NCBI GenBank assembly: GCA_958439725.1
Contig: CAUBWJ010000063.1
Span: forward strand, 1 to 7,919
Direction: 5' to 3'
DNA length: 7,919 nucleotides
From: an uncultured Muribaculaceae bacterium
GTDB taxonomy: Bacteria; Bacteroidota; Bacteroidia; Bacteroidales; Muribaculaceae
The position numbers were made by a program, and so were the translations under genes. Positions 1-6,567 of this stretch are shown piece by piece (positions within the stretch are counted from its first letter, which is position 1; each line of letters starts with the position of its first letter). The notes under the pieces were generated by a model, which saw only the letters and a program-made list of their open reading frames with translations, did not search any database and was not told where the DNA came from.

Positions 1-34
1 GTGGATGTAATTTTTGCCTCATTTTATTTGGTTT
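1..34 (-). other. AT-rich edge after the truncated receptor, with a possible downstream start
   Basis: On the minus strand the receptor stop is followed by an A-rich spacer of 12 bases and an ATG at 22-20, which would open with MRQKLHP before the window ends. This could be the first codons of the next gene or chance. It does not look like the usual lipoprotein signal of a SusD partner. The abrupt change from GC-rich coding sequence to AT-rich sequence would fit either a normal intergenic gap or a junction with inserted DNA. Confidence 0.2.
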
Positions 35-2371
35 TTAATATAGTTCGTATTCTGTGGAGTTGTACCATCCCTGAGGCATGATGGAGATGTAGGTGGGATC
101 CGCGATGTCTACGACTTTACCCTTGTTGGCGCCCATGTTGAGGGTCGTTGTCCAGGAGAAGTCTTTCTTGGCGAAAGGATTGTATTTGATGAAGAGCTCC
201 CATCCGCGGTTGTCGACGGTGCCGTTGTTGCCGAGTGTGGTCTGCAGGCCGATTGTCGATGTGGAGATGTTGATGGGGTTGAGAAGGTCGGTGGTCTTCT
301 TGTAGTACCAGTCGAAGTTCACTTCAACGAGGCCGTTCCACAGGAGAGCGTCGAAGCCGAGGTCCCACTGTGAGGTGGTCTCCCATTTGAGGTTGGGGTT
401 TCCGGCATTGTTGGGGTACATGCCTTTCACTACATCGTCGCCGCCCAGATATACGTTGGTGAAGGCGTAGGTGCGGAGCGATTTGTAGGAACCGATGGCG
501 TCGTTACCGGTGCGGCCGTAGCTTGCGCGAATCTTGAAGTTGGTTACGGTGTTGCGCCAGAAATCCATGAATTTCTCGTCGCCGAGCTGCCATGCCACGG
601 ATGCGGAGGGGAAGTAGCCCCATTTGTTGCCGGTACCGAAGTTGGAGGCGCCGTCGGCGCGGATACTTGCGTTGATGATGTATTTGTTCATGAGCACATA
701 CTCGGCGCGGCCGAAGTACGACATGTTGGTCTTGTCAGTGCGGCTTGTGTTGATCCAGTCGATTGTCTGCGCGGCTCCCATGTTGTTGAAGGAGAAAGCG
801 TCGGTGGTGAAGTCGTGGGCCTCCATGCCGGAGTATTCGTATTTGTTCTTGATGTATGACAGACCTGCCATCACTTTCACGTCGTGGTTGTCGCCGAACT
901 GCTGATGATAGGTGAGCACACCGTCCACCTGATGATAGTCGGTGTTCTCGATCTCATTTGAGGCGAGACCGTTGTTTGCCAGACCTACGGTGGTGTCGCG
1001 GCTGTAGTATTTCTGATATTTGTCGGTGGTGTTGCTGAACGAATACTGCACGCGGGCGGTGAGCTGCGGGATTATCTTGGCTTCTCCCCAGAAGGTGTAG
1101 TTGGCGTTGGTGGAGGTGTTTTTGAAATCACGGCTCATGATGTCGTCGTACAGACCGTTGCGACGTCCTTTCTCGCCGAACACGTTGATGCCTTCAGGAC
1201 TGCTTGTGGTCAGAGGGCTTGCGTTGAATATGGCGTAGATGGTGTTGTCGGTGGAGGTGGTGGTGCCCATGTTGAGGTAGTTCTTGGTGGAGCGGGTGAT
1301 GTAGGATGTAGCTCCGGCCGAGATGTGGTCGCTGATTTTGAACTCGGCGTTGATGCGGGCGGTCAGACGGTCGTAGTCGGTATTGGGAAGGATGCCCTGG
1401 TCGTCGGTGTAAGACATGGACGCTGCCACGTTGATGCGCTCGGAACCGCCGGCCACCTGCACATTGTGGGTCTGGGTGGTGGAGGTGCGCGTCAGCTCCT
1501 TGAACCAGTCGGTACCTGCTCCTTTGTAGGCAAGCTGGTTGACGGTATAGGGGGGATTGCCGCTGGAGCCGTTGTCCTCCCACTGCTGCATGGCGGTCTT
1601 CATGATGTCCTGGGCGTCCATCAGCTCGTAGGGGTTGTGGAGGAATTTGGCGGCCATGTCGTAGGCGTAGGATATGGTGAATTTTCCTTCCTTACCTTTC
1701 TTCGTGGTGACGAGTACAACACCGTTGGCACCGCGCGCACCGTAGATGGCTGTGGCGGCGGCATCTTTCAGAATCTCGATGGATTCGATGTCGTTGGGGT
1801 TGATGTTGAGACCGCCGGTGGTCTGAAGACCGTCTATGATGTAGAGGGGTTCGTTGCTTGAGCTGATTGATGAGGCTCCGCGCACGCGGATGGTGGTGAG
1901 ACCGCCAGGCTCCATTGAGGTCTGGCGCACGTGCACACCGGCTGCACGTCCTTTGATGAGTTCGGCTGTATTGACAATCACACCGGCCTGGATGTTTTCG
2001 GGCTTGATGGATGCGATTGAACCGGCGAGGTCGCGCTTCTTGGTCACGCCGTAACCTACGGCCACAACTTCTTCAAGCACTTTTGAATCAGATTCCATGC
2101 GGATTTCGATGTTGTCTGATTTGATAACCTCACTTACCGGACGCATGCCTATGTAGGTGATTTTCAGTGTCTGACCGATTTTTGCGTTTATCACAAACCT
2201 GCCGTCGGCATCGGTGGCTGTACCGGATTTAGAGCCGGCTACAATTACAGAGGCACCCGGAATAGGTGAGTCGTCAGCTGCATCAAGCACTAAGCCATGT
2301 ATAGCCTGCTGGGCCATGGCTGTAAACGAAAGCAGCATAATGAACAGAAGAATTGTACTAATTCGTTTCAT
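35..2371 (-). CDS. SusC/RagA-family TonB-dependent outer-membrane receptor, C-terminally truncated
   Basis: Outer-membrane channel of the SusC type, which imports glycans or peptides with a SusD lipoprotein, powered by TonB-ExbBD. Seen in the sequence: a signal peptide (residues 1-20, cleavage after AMA), a carboxypeptidase-D-like regulatory domain (about 24-93), a TonB-box-like EEVVAVGYG (100-108), the plug (about 113-226) ending in the SusC signature YGARGANGVVLVTTKKG, then beta-barrel sequence. Family members are usually about 1000 residues; this one is 778. It ends just after the region corresponding to NxGxVxNRGWEL and NMGANKGKVVDI, so the last barrel strands, roughly 230-280 residues, are absent. 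All three forward frames past the stop close within about 25 bases, so a single frameshift does not restore the rest. The final residue is Tyr, but the -3 position is Glu, a poor match to a barrel-assembly signal. It is probably non-functional, or split by an insertion or rearrangement. The substrate cannot be told, and no susD is visible within the 34 bases left. Confidence 0.9.
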   Translation of the reverse strand: MKRISTILLFIMLLSFTAMAQQAIHGLVLDAADDSPIPGASVIVAGSKSGTATDADGRFVINAKIGQTLKITYIGMRPVSEVIKSDNIEIRMESDSKVLEEVVAVGYGVTKKRDLAGSIASIKPENIQAGVIVNTAELIKGRAAGVHVRQTSMEPGGLTTIRVRGASSISSSNEPLYIIDGLQTTGGLNINPNDIESIEILKDAAATAIYGARGANGVVLVTTKKGKEGKFTISYAYDMAAKFLHNPYELMDAQDIMKTAMQQWEDNGSSGNPPYTVNQLAYKGAGTDWFKELTRTSTTQTHNVQVAGGSERINVAASMSYTDDQGILPNTDYDRLTARINAEFKISDHISAGATSYITRSTKNYLNMGTTTSTDNTIYAIFNASPLTTSSPEGINVFGEKGRRNGLYDDIMSRDFKNTSTNANYTFWGEAKIIPQLTARVQYSFSNTTDKYQKYYSRDTTVGLANNGLASNEIENTDYHQVDGVLTYHQQFGDNHDVKVMAGLSYIKNKYEYSGMEAHDFTTDAFSFNNMGAAQTIDWINTSRTDKTNMSYFGRAEYVLMNKYIINASIRADGASNFGTGNKWGYFPSASVAWQLGDEKFMDFWRNTVTNFKIRASYGRTGNDAIGSYKSLRTYAFTNVYLGGDDVVKGMYPNNAGNPNLKWETTSQWDLGFDALLWNGLVEVNFDWYYKKTTDLLNPINISTSTIGLQTTLGNNGTVDNRGWELFIKYNPFAKKDFSWTTTLNMGANKGKVVDIADPTYISIMPQGWYNSTEYELY

Positions 2372-2644
2372 AGATTGGTTGTTATAAAATAGCTTACGCT
2401 TTGGATTGATTTTGGTTAGTTTTGAGTTATTGATTGAGTTTCATGATATTTCGCGTAATGCGTCCAATCCGTGGAAATCGACGGGTAAAGAAAAATTGCT
2501 TCAGGGTATCGATTTTGGGTTAGGTTTCGGGTGCAAATATATGTCTTTTGGCAAAAAAATGCTAATTCGTGTGAAAAAATAATATATGTTATTCAACATA
2601 AAAACGGATTCGTTGCATTTCGGGCTGTAGTAGCGGCGAGTTTG
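2372..2644 (-). other. Long leader and upstream region of the susC-like gene
   Basis: This gene-free stretch lies between the receptor start and the fucO terminator. It holds one good promoter (2534-2565), followed by a leader of about 155 bases that is AT-rich near the start codon and has no Shine-Dalgarno sequence, as is usual in this phylum. I see no sigma/anti-sigma pair, tRNA or convincing small gene in it. One weak six-pair hairpin (arms about ATCCGT and ACGGGT around 2467-2486) is the only structure I could see in the leader. Confidence 0.4.
2534..2565 (-). promoter_or_regulatory. Putative promoter of the susC-like gene
   Basis: The minus strand has a perfect -7 element TATATTTG (2541-2534). 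Twenty bases upstream is TTAG, a partial match to the -33 consensus TTTG. The expected start of transcription is near 2527, giving a leader of about 155 bases. The spacing and -7 match support it; the -33 element is imperfect. Confidence 0.5.
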
Positions 2645-2684
2645 CAAAAAAAGAAAGGCAGAAGCCGGTTACAGCCTCTGCCTT
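2645..2684 (-). terminator. Rho-independent terminator of fucO
   Basis: On the minus strand, AAGGCAGAGGCTG and CGGCTTCTGCCTT form a stem of about 13 pairs (two G-T) around a TAAC loop (2684-2655). A run of seven T (2652-2646) follows almost at once. The hairpin starts 29 bases after the fucO stop. The plus-strand side lacks a T tract, so it acts in one direction only and separates fucO from the receptor gene. Confidence 0.9.
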
Positions 2685-2713
2685 AAATGGGTTATGTGTC
2701 TAAGCTGGTGTTA

Positions 2714-3868
2714 TCAGAGCACTTTGTGATAGAGTGCGATGATGTCGTCGAGGGTCACCTCGCGGGGGTTGCCGGGGGTGCATACGTCGGCGAGAGCCTG
2801 CTCGGCCAGGCGGGGAATGTCGGTCTCCTTGATTCCGAGGTCGCTCAGATGCTGGGGAATGCCCACGAGAATGGCGAGGTCCTTGACGGCCTTGCATGCT
2901 GCCTTTGATGCTTCCTCGCGGTCCATACCTTCGGTATCGACACCCATGGCGCGGGCTATCTCGGGATATTTGTCAAGGCATGCGGGCATGTTGAATTCCA
3001 TCACGGTGGGGAGAAGCAGGGCGTTTGCCACACCGTGGGGCACGTCGAAGAGCGAACCCATGGGGTGTGCCATTCCGTGAACCAGACCGAGGCCTACGTT
3101 GGAGAATGCCATGCCGGCTATATACTGGGCCACAGCCATGCCGTCGCGGGCTTCGGCGTTGCGGGGCTCCTCGACGGCGGTGGGAAGATGATGACGGATC
3201 ATGCGGATGGCTTCTATCTCAAACATGTCGCTCATGGGCCATGCGGCTTTGGTTATGTAGCCTTCTATGGCGTGTGTGAGGGCGTCCATACCGGTGGCGG
3301 CGGTGAGGCTCTTGGGCAGAGAGTACATCAGCTCGGAGTCTATCACGGCAACGGCGGGGATGTCGTTGGGGTCGACGCACACCATCTTTTTCTGTTTTTC
3401 CTCATCGATAATCACATAGTTGATGGTGGTCTCGGCGGCGGTTCCGGCTGTGGTGGGGAGCGCTATGATAGGCACGCTTTTATGGCGGGTGGGAGCGCAG
3501 CCTTCAAGCGATACGATATCGGAGAATTCGGGATTATTGCTTACGATTCCCACGGCTTTTGCGGTGTCGATTGCTGAACCGCCGCCAATGGCTATGATGA
3601 AGTCGGCGCCTGATTTCTTGAAGGCTTCGATTCCGTTTTTCACATTCGTGACGGTGGGGTTCGGCTTCACGTCGGAGAATACCTCGTAAGGGATTTTGGC
3701 CTGGTCGAGAACCATGGTCACCATGTCGGCCACGCCGAATTTGAGTAGCCCGGGGTCGGTCACCACCATGGCTTTGTTTTTGCCAAGACGGGTTATGATT
3801 TCGGGGAGGTTCTGGCGCGCGCCGGGTCCGAAGTATGAAACTTCGTTGAGAATGAATCGGTTGATCAT
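2714..3868 (-). CDS. fucO: Lactaldehyde reductase / L-1,2-propanediol oxidoreductase (iron-containing group III alcohol dehydrogenase)
   Basis: Cytoplasmic NAD(H)-dependent enzyme that reduces L-lactaldehyde, from fucose or rhamnose breakdown, to L-1,2-propanediol and so regenerates NAD+ anaerobically. At 384 residues it matches FucO (about 383) and aligns with the E. coli enzyme from memory along its whole length: VTD at 36-38 and IGGGSAIDTAKA (94-105) in the nucleotide-binding half, LPTTAGTAAE (137-146), ATGMDALTHAIEGY (191-204), GLGLVHGMAHP (259-269) and the C-terminal CTPGNPRE. The expected iron ligands are all present: Asp195, His199, His264 and His278, with the family's spacing. No other fucose or rhamnose genes are in the window; it stands alone between its own promoter and terminator. 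Iron enzymes of this family are prone to oxidative damage, which makes the peroxide-defence neighbours notable. Substrate assignment rests on similarity; a broader alcohol role is possible. Confidence 0.92.
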   Translation of the reverse strand: MINRFILNEVSYFGPGARQNLPEIITRLGKNKAMVVTDPGLLKFGVADMVTMVLDQAKIPYEVFSDVKPNPTVTNVKNGIEAFKKSGADFIIAIGGGSAIDTAKAVGIVSNNPEFSDIVSLEGCAPTRHKSVPIIALPTTAGTAAETTINYVIIDEEKQKKMVCVDPNDIPAVAVIDSELMYSLPKSLTAATGMDALTHAIEGYITKAAWPMSDMFEIEAIRMIRHHLPTAVEEPRNAEARDGMAVAQYIAGMAFSNVGLGLVHGMAHPMGSLFDVPHGVANALLLPTVMEFNMPACLDKYPEIARAMGVDTEGMDREEASKAACKAVKDLAILVGIPQHLSDLGIKETDIPRLAEQALADVCTPGNPREVTLDDIIALYHKVL

Positions 3869-3910
3869 AATGGTTTAAGTATTTAAGGTGATTTGTATCG
3901 GGGTTTGAAC

Positions 3911-3952
3911 TGCAAATGCATGGCAGCCTCACAAAAGTGCCATGCATTTGCA
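3911..3952. repeat. Perfect 15-bp inverted repeat, candidate operator of fucO
   Basis: TGCAAATGCATGGCA (3911-3925) and its exact reverse complement TGCCATGCATTTGCA (3938-3952) flank a 12-base spacer. The right arm overlaps the fucO -7 element by two bases and the repeat covers the expected transcription start, which suits a repressor site. Neither strand has a T tract after the hairpin, so it is a poor intrinsic terminator for bcp. Each arm also holds the small palindromes TGCA-AA-TGCA and ATGCAT. No regulator can be named from the sequence. Confidence 0.7.
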
Positions 3953-3983
3953 AATATACGAATAAGTCAGGTGTAAAAGCAAA
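3951..3983 (-). promoter_or_regulatory. Consensus promoter of fucO
   Basis: The minus strand shows TTTG (3983-3980), 21 bases, then TATATTTG (3958-3951), a full match to the Bacteroidetes primary-sigma consensus. Transcription should begin near 3944, about 75 bases before the fucO ATG and inside the inverted repeat. The -33 element begins just 7 bases past the bcp stop codon. Confidence 0.75.
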
Positions 3984-3989
3984 TTTATT

Positions 3990-4445
3990 TTATCCCAGGT
4001 CGAGTATCTGGTTTCCGTGTTCCTTGGTCTTTATCTGTTTGGGCCCGAAAATGTGCTCTATGGTACCGTCGGGGCCTATTATGAATGTGGTGCGCAGTAT
4101 TCCCATATACTTGCGGCCATACATGCTTTTCTCTCCCCATGCGCCCATCTTTTCGGCAAGGGAGTGGTCTGTGTCGGCTATGAGGGTGAAAGGGAGCGCG
4201 TGTTTCTCGATGAAGCGCTGGTGTGAGGCTTCGGAGTCGGGGCTTACGCCCACCACGGCGTATCCTTTGCCGGCGAGCGCCGGAAGATTGTCGCGCAGGG
4301 AGCACGCCTCGGCCGTGCAGCCTGAGGTGTTGTCCTTAGGATAAAAATATAGAATGAGTTTCTTTCCGGCGAAGTCGCTGAGACGAACTTCGTTTCCGTT
4401 CTGGTCTTTGCCCAGTATATCGGGGGCTTTATCGCCTGTTGTCAT
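3990..4445 (-). CDS. bcp: Thioredoxin-dependent thiol peroxidase (BCP/PrxQ peroxiredoxin)
   Basis: Cytoplasmic peroxiredoxin that reduces hydrogen peroxide and organic hydroperoxides, recycled by thioredoxin. The 151 residues match the family's usual 150-156 and begin with the typical GDKAPDI. The active-site block YPKDNTSGCTAEACSLRD (35-52) carries the peroxidatic Cys43 with Pro36 and Thr40 nearby, and Cys48 five residues on is the resolving cysteine of the atypical two-Cys PrxQ class. Arg118 in the LRTTFIIGPDG segment fits the conserved active-site arginine. It starts 20 bases after the nitroreductase stop, so the two are probably one transcript. No intrinsic terminator with a T tract follows it; fucO then restarts from its own promoter. 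Confidence 0.95.
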   Translation of the reverse strand: MTTGDKAPDILGKDQNGNEVRLSDFAGKKLILYFYPKDNTSGCTAEACSLRDNLPALAGKGYAVVGVSPDSEASHQRFIEKHALPFTLIADTDHSLAEKMGAWGEKSMYGRKYMGILRTTFIIGPDGTIEHIFGPKQIKTKEHGNQILDLG

Positions 4446-4465
4446 GTTTCAGTTTGTGAAAATGG

Positions 4466-5215
4466 TTATTGTTTTATGTCGAATCCACGCTGGCGCAGTG
4501 CTTCGAGCATGCGGTAGCCCATGGCTTCGGAATAATATGATATTATGTGCGCGGCCCAGTCGTTGTCGGATTTGGTGCCGGAACGGGTCGTGTTGTAGGC
4601 TGTCACTTCTGCGTCGTATTCCTTTAGGCTGTCGAGCAGCGCAGCGTCGTCGGAATAAGAATTGGCGTGGAAGAGCGCGGCCTCCGGTTCTTTGGGCTTG
4701 ATATCGGGATGTTCGCGGGGAACGCCGATGGCGAGACCACACACCACGTAGACGTGCTGCGGCAGCTTGAGCAGCTGGGCGAATGCAGCGGGGTTGACGG
4801 TGCGCGCATAGCCTATGCAGCAGGCTCCGAGTCCCATTGCCTCGGCGGCCACAAGAGCTCTCATCATGGCGAGCGAGGCATCCACGGTTCCGACTATCAG
4901 GCCGTCGGCGGTGTCGTAGAACGGAGGCATATCCACACCTTTCTCACGGGCTATCAGACTGATTTTGTGGTAGTCGGCGCAGAACACCAGGAAATGCGAA
5001 CAGGTCTTTATCTGTTTCTGGCCGGAAATCTCATAGAGTTTTTCTTTGAGCGGCTGGTCGGTGACGTCAATCACGCTGTATTGCTGGCCGTTGTAGCTGG
5101 TGGGGGTGGTGCGGACGGCCTCGCGTATAAATTCCATCTGGCTGTCGGTGATTGGCTCGCGCTCATAGCGCCGTATGCTTCTGTGGTCGAGGAGGGTCTG
5201 TCTTACGTCTTTCAT
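4466..5215 (-). CDS. NfsA-like FMN-dependent NADPH nitroreductase family protein
   Basis: Flavin oxidoreductase of the NfsA/FRP branch, which transfers two electrons from NADPH to nitro-compounds, quinones or similar electrophiles. It has 249 residues with the start at 5215. The reading frame is open up to 5317, but the family's N-terminal pattern (HRSIRRY at 11-17) begins just after the 5215 Met, and the extra 34 residues lack family character and would cover the leader hairpins. Family features: HRSIR for FMN phosphate binding, FCADYHK (78-84), the AAEAMGLGACCIGYAR core (123-138), LLKLPQHVYVVCGLAIGVP (148-166), KPKEPEAALFHANSY (173-187), and Arg211 in the TTRS...DNDWAAHI segment, where E. 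coli NfsA binds NADPH. Physiological substrate unknown; it could serve as flavin or quinone reductase. It is followed closely by bcp, suggesting a stress role. No consensus promoter lies directly upstream. Confidence 0.88.
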   Translation of the reverse strand: MKDVRQTLLDHRSIRRYEREPITDSQMEFIREAVRTTPTSYNGQQYSVIDVTDQPLKEKLYEISGQKQIKTCSHFLVFCADYHKISLIAREKGVDMPPFYDTADGLIVGTVDASLAMMRALVAAEAMGLGACCIGYARTVNPAAFAQLLKLPQHVYVVCGLAIGVPREHPDIKPKEPEAALFHANSYSDDAALLDSLKEYDAEVTAYNTTRSGTKSDNDWAAHIISYYSEAMGYRMLEALRQRGFDIKQ

Positions 5216-5238
5216 ATCGTATTGTTTGGATTTTTGCT

Positions 5239-5274
5239 TCGGGCATGATTGCCCCGAGAGTGAAACGCCGGGGC
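5239..5274 (-). promoter_or_regulatory. Overlapping alternative hairpins in the nitroreductase leader
   Basis: On the minus strand, GCCCCG (5274-5269) can pair with CGGGGC (5256-5251) around a 12-base loop. The same CGGGGC can instead pair with the downstream TGCCCGA (5245-5239) around an ATCA loop with one bulged G. The two folds exclude each other and sit about 24 bases before the start codon. The layout resembles a translational or transcriptional switch, but there is no T tract and no known riboswitch core that I recognise, so a function is only a possibility. Confidence 0.3.
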
Positions 5275-5293
5275 GCGGTGTCTGGTTCGACTG

Positions 5294-5356
5294 TGAAGAA
5301 AAAGAAACCGGCGGCAATAAAAGACGTTGCGTGTGCCTTTTTTTATTGCCGCCGGT
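5294..5356 (-). terminator. Rho-independent terminator of the perR-rubrerythrin unit
   Basis: On the minus strand ACCGGCGGCAATAAAA (5356-5341) pairs perfectly over 16 bases with TTTTATTGCCGCCGGT (5322-5307) around an 18-base loop. A T-rich tract (TTCTTTTTCTTC, 5306-5295) follows. The arrangement closes the rubrerythrin transcript 44 bases after its stop. The loop is larger than usual, so some read-through into the nitroreductase gene is conceivable. Confidence 0.85.
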
Positions 5357-5366
5357 GTGGATTTAC

Positions 5367-5381
5367 GGGCTCCGAAGGCCC
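5367..5381 (-). other. Short UUCG-type hairpin after the rubrerythrin stop
   Basis: On the minus strand GGGCC-TTCG-G-A-GCCC folds into a small GC stem with a TTCG tetraloop and one bulged A. It lies between the rubrerythrin stop and the main terminator and has no T tract. It may protect the 3' end of the message or be incidental. Confidence 0.35.
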
Positions 5382-5399
5382 TCTGGTCATGCTATCTCA

Positions 5400-5936
5400 T
5401 CAATAGTTCTTGGCCATGATTTCAAAGTAGGCCTGCGGATGAGCGCATGTGGGACATACTTTGGGGGCGTCTTTGCCGATGTGGATGTGTCCGCAGTTGG
5501 TGCAGATCCAGATGGTCTCTCCGTCGCGCGAGAACACTATGCCGGTCTCCACGTTGTTGAGCAGGGCGCGATAGCGCTCCTCGTGGTGCTTCTCGATTTT
5601 GGCAACGCGGTCGAAGAGCAGGGCGATGCTTTCAAATCCTTCCTCGCGGGCTTCCTTGGCGAAAGTGGCATACATGTCGGTCCACTCATAGTTCTCGCCT
5701 TCGGCTGCGTCGAGCAGGTTGTGGGGAGTGTCGGGCATGCCGTCGTGAAGGAGCTTGAACCAGAGTTCGGCGTGCTCTTTTTCGTTGGCGGCGGTTTCCT
5801 CGAAAATGCGGGCTATCTGAACGTAGCCGTCTTTGCGGGCCTTCGATGCGTAATAGGTGTATTTGTTGCGGGCCATCGATTCGCCTGCGAAGGCTGTCTC
5901 GAGGTTTTTCCAGGTTTTTGATCCTTTAAGTTCCAT
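5400..5936 (-). CDS. rbr: Rubrerythrin (classical order: diiron domain, then rubredoxin)
   Basis: Cytoplasmic non-heme diiron peroxidase of anaerobes that reduces hydrogen peroxide to water using electrons passed through a rubredoxin centre. At 178 residues it is close to the usual 180-195. The four-helix diiron domain (about 1-130) shows Glu19, the first ExxH (Glu52, His55), the FAKEAREEGF helix with Glu95 and Glu98, and the second ExxH (Glu115, His118). The C-terminal rubredoxin domain has paired cysteines Cys145/Cys148 and Cys161/Cys164 in ICTNCG and VCPTCA. It starts 11 bases after the stop of the reverse rubrerythrin, so the two are co-transcribed, and a strong terminator follows. Its redox partner (rubredoxin or an NADH reductase) is not in the window. 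PerR control is inferred from the adjacent regulator. Confidence 0.95.
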   Translation of the reverse strand: MELKGSKTWKNLETAFAGESMARNKYTYYASKARKDGYVQIARIFEETAANEKEHAELWFKLLHDGMPDTPHNLLDAAEGENYEWTDMYATFAKEAREEGFESIALLFDRVAKIEKHHEERYRALLNNVETGIVFSRDGETIWICTNCGHIHIGKDAPKVCPTCAHPQAYFEIMAKNY

Positions 5937-5947
5937 GGATGGGAGTT

Positions 5948-6499
5948 TTATTTTTTGAAGTAACGGTTGTAAAGGCCCTGGAATCCCTGTCCGTGACGGG
6001 CTTCGTCCTTAGCCATTTCATGAACGGTGTCGTGGATGGCGTCGAGGTTGAGTTCCTTTGCACGGCGCGCTATGCGCATCTTGTCGGCGTTTGCTCCGGC
6101 CTCAGCTGCCATACGCTTCTCGAGGTTGGTCTTGGTGTCCCATACGCACTCGCCGAGGAGTTCGGCGAATTTCGAAGCGTGCTCGGCCTCTTCGAAAGCG
6201 TAGCGCTTGAATGCTTCGGCAATTTCGGGATAGCCTTCGCGGTCGGCCTGGCGCGACATTGCCAGATACATGCCTACTTCGCCGCATTCACCGTTGAAGT
6301 GTGCGGTGAGGTCTTTTATCATCTCTTCGTCGCAGCCTTTGGCCACGCCGATTTCGTGCTCGGTCACGAAATTGAGCATTTCGGTTTCGTCAAGCTCTTT
6401 GAATTTGCTGGCGGGAGCACCGCAGATGGGGCATTTTTCGGGAGCGTGTTCGCCTTCGTGTACATAACCGCAAACGGTGCAGATAAATTTCTTTTTCAT
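5948..6499 (-). CDS. Reverse rubrerythrin (N-terminal rubredoxin, then diiron domain)
   Basis: Peroxide- and oxygen-reducing diiron protein of the kind characterised in Clostridium acetobutylicum, where reversed rubrerythrins act as NADH peroxidases and are repressed by PerR. Over 183 residues the rubredoxin domain comes first, with Cys7/Cys10 and Cys23/Cys26 in FICTVCGYVHEG and KCPICGAP. The four-helix ferritin-like domain follows (about 45-180), with GECGEVGMY (Glu71, Glu74), a first ExxH (Glu104, His107), Glu133, and Glu161 ahead of a second ExxH (Glu166, His169). It is the first of the two rubrerythrin genes, 68 bases after perR, and I see no consensus promoter in that gap, so all three probably share one transcript. 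It may also be annotated as an NADH peroxidase. No reductase partner gene is visible. Confidence 0.93.
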   Translation of the reverse strand: MKKKFICTVCGYVHEGEHAPEKCPICGAPASKFKELDETEMLNFVTEHEIGVAKGCDEEMIKDLTAHFNGECGEVGMYLAMSRQADREGYPEIAEAFKRYAFEEAEHASKFAELLGECVWDTKTNLEKRMAAEAGANADKMRIARRAKELNLDAIHDTVHEMAKDEARHGQGFQGLYNRYFKK

Positions 6500-6567
6500 T
6501 GTAGTGGGATTTTAAAAATTACGAAATTATTTTGGCTTTGAGTTTAATTCTGATTTGGCTTTTGGCT

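Noticed and set aside
1325..1861. Long open frame of 178 codons on the plus strand opposite the receptor gene
   Set aside because: It is rich in Gly and Val and shows no family features. It is the antisense shadow of a GC-rich gene whose minus-strand product has clear SusC features.
3911..3952. Inverted repeat read as the bcp terminator or as a CRISPR-like or invertible element
   Set aside because: There is no T tract on either strand, only one repeat pair, and the spacer is just 12 bases with no recombinase nearby. The overlap with the fucO promoter favours an operator.
5216..5317. N-terminal extension of the nitroreductase to a Met at 5317
   Set aside because: The 34 extra residues precede the normal family start, show no conserved character, and would overlap the leader hairpins and approach the upstream terminator.
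5175..5921. Open frame of 248 codons on the plus strand
   Set aside because: It runs antisense through the rubrerythrin gene, the terminator and into the nitroreductase gene. The minus-strand proteins there have complete metal ligands and conserved motifs.
5939..6541. Open frame of 200 codons on the plus strand
   Set aside because: It is the antisense image of the reverse rubrerythrin, with repeated Phe, Gly and Val typical of such shadows and no recognisable domain.
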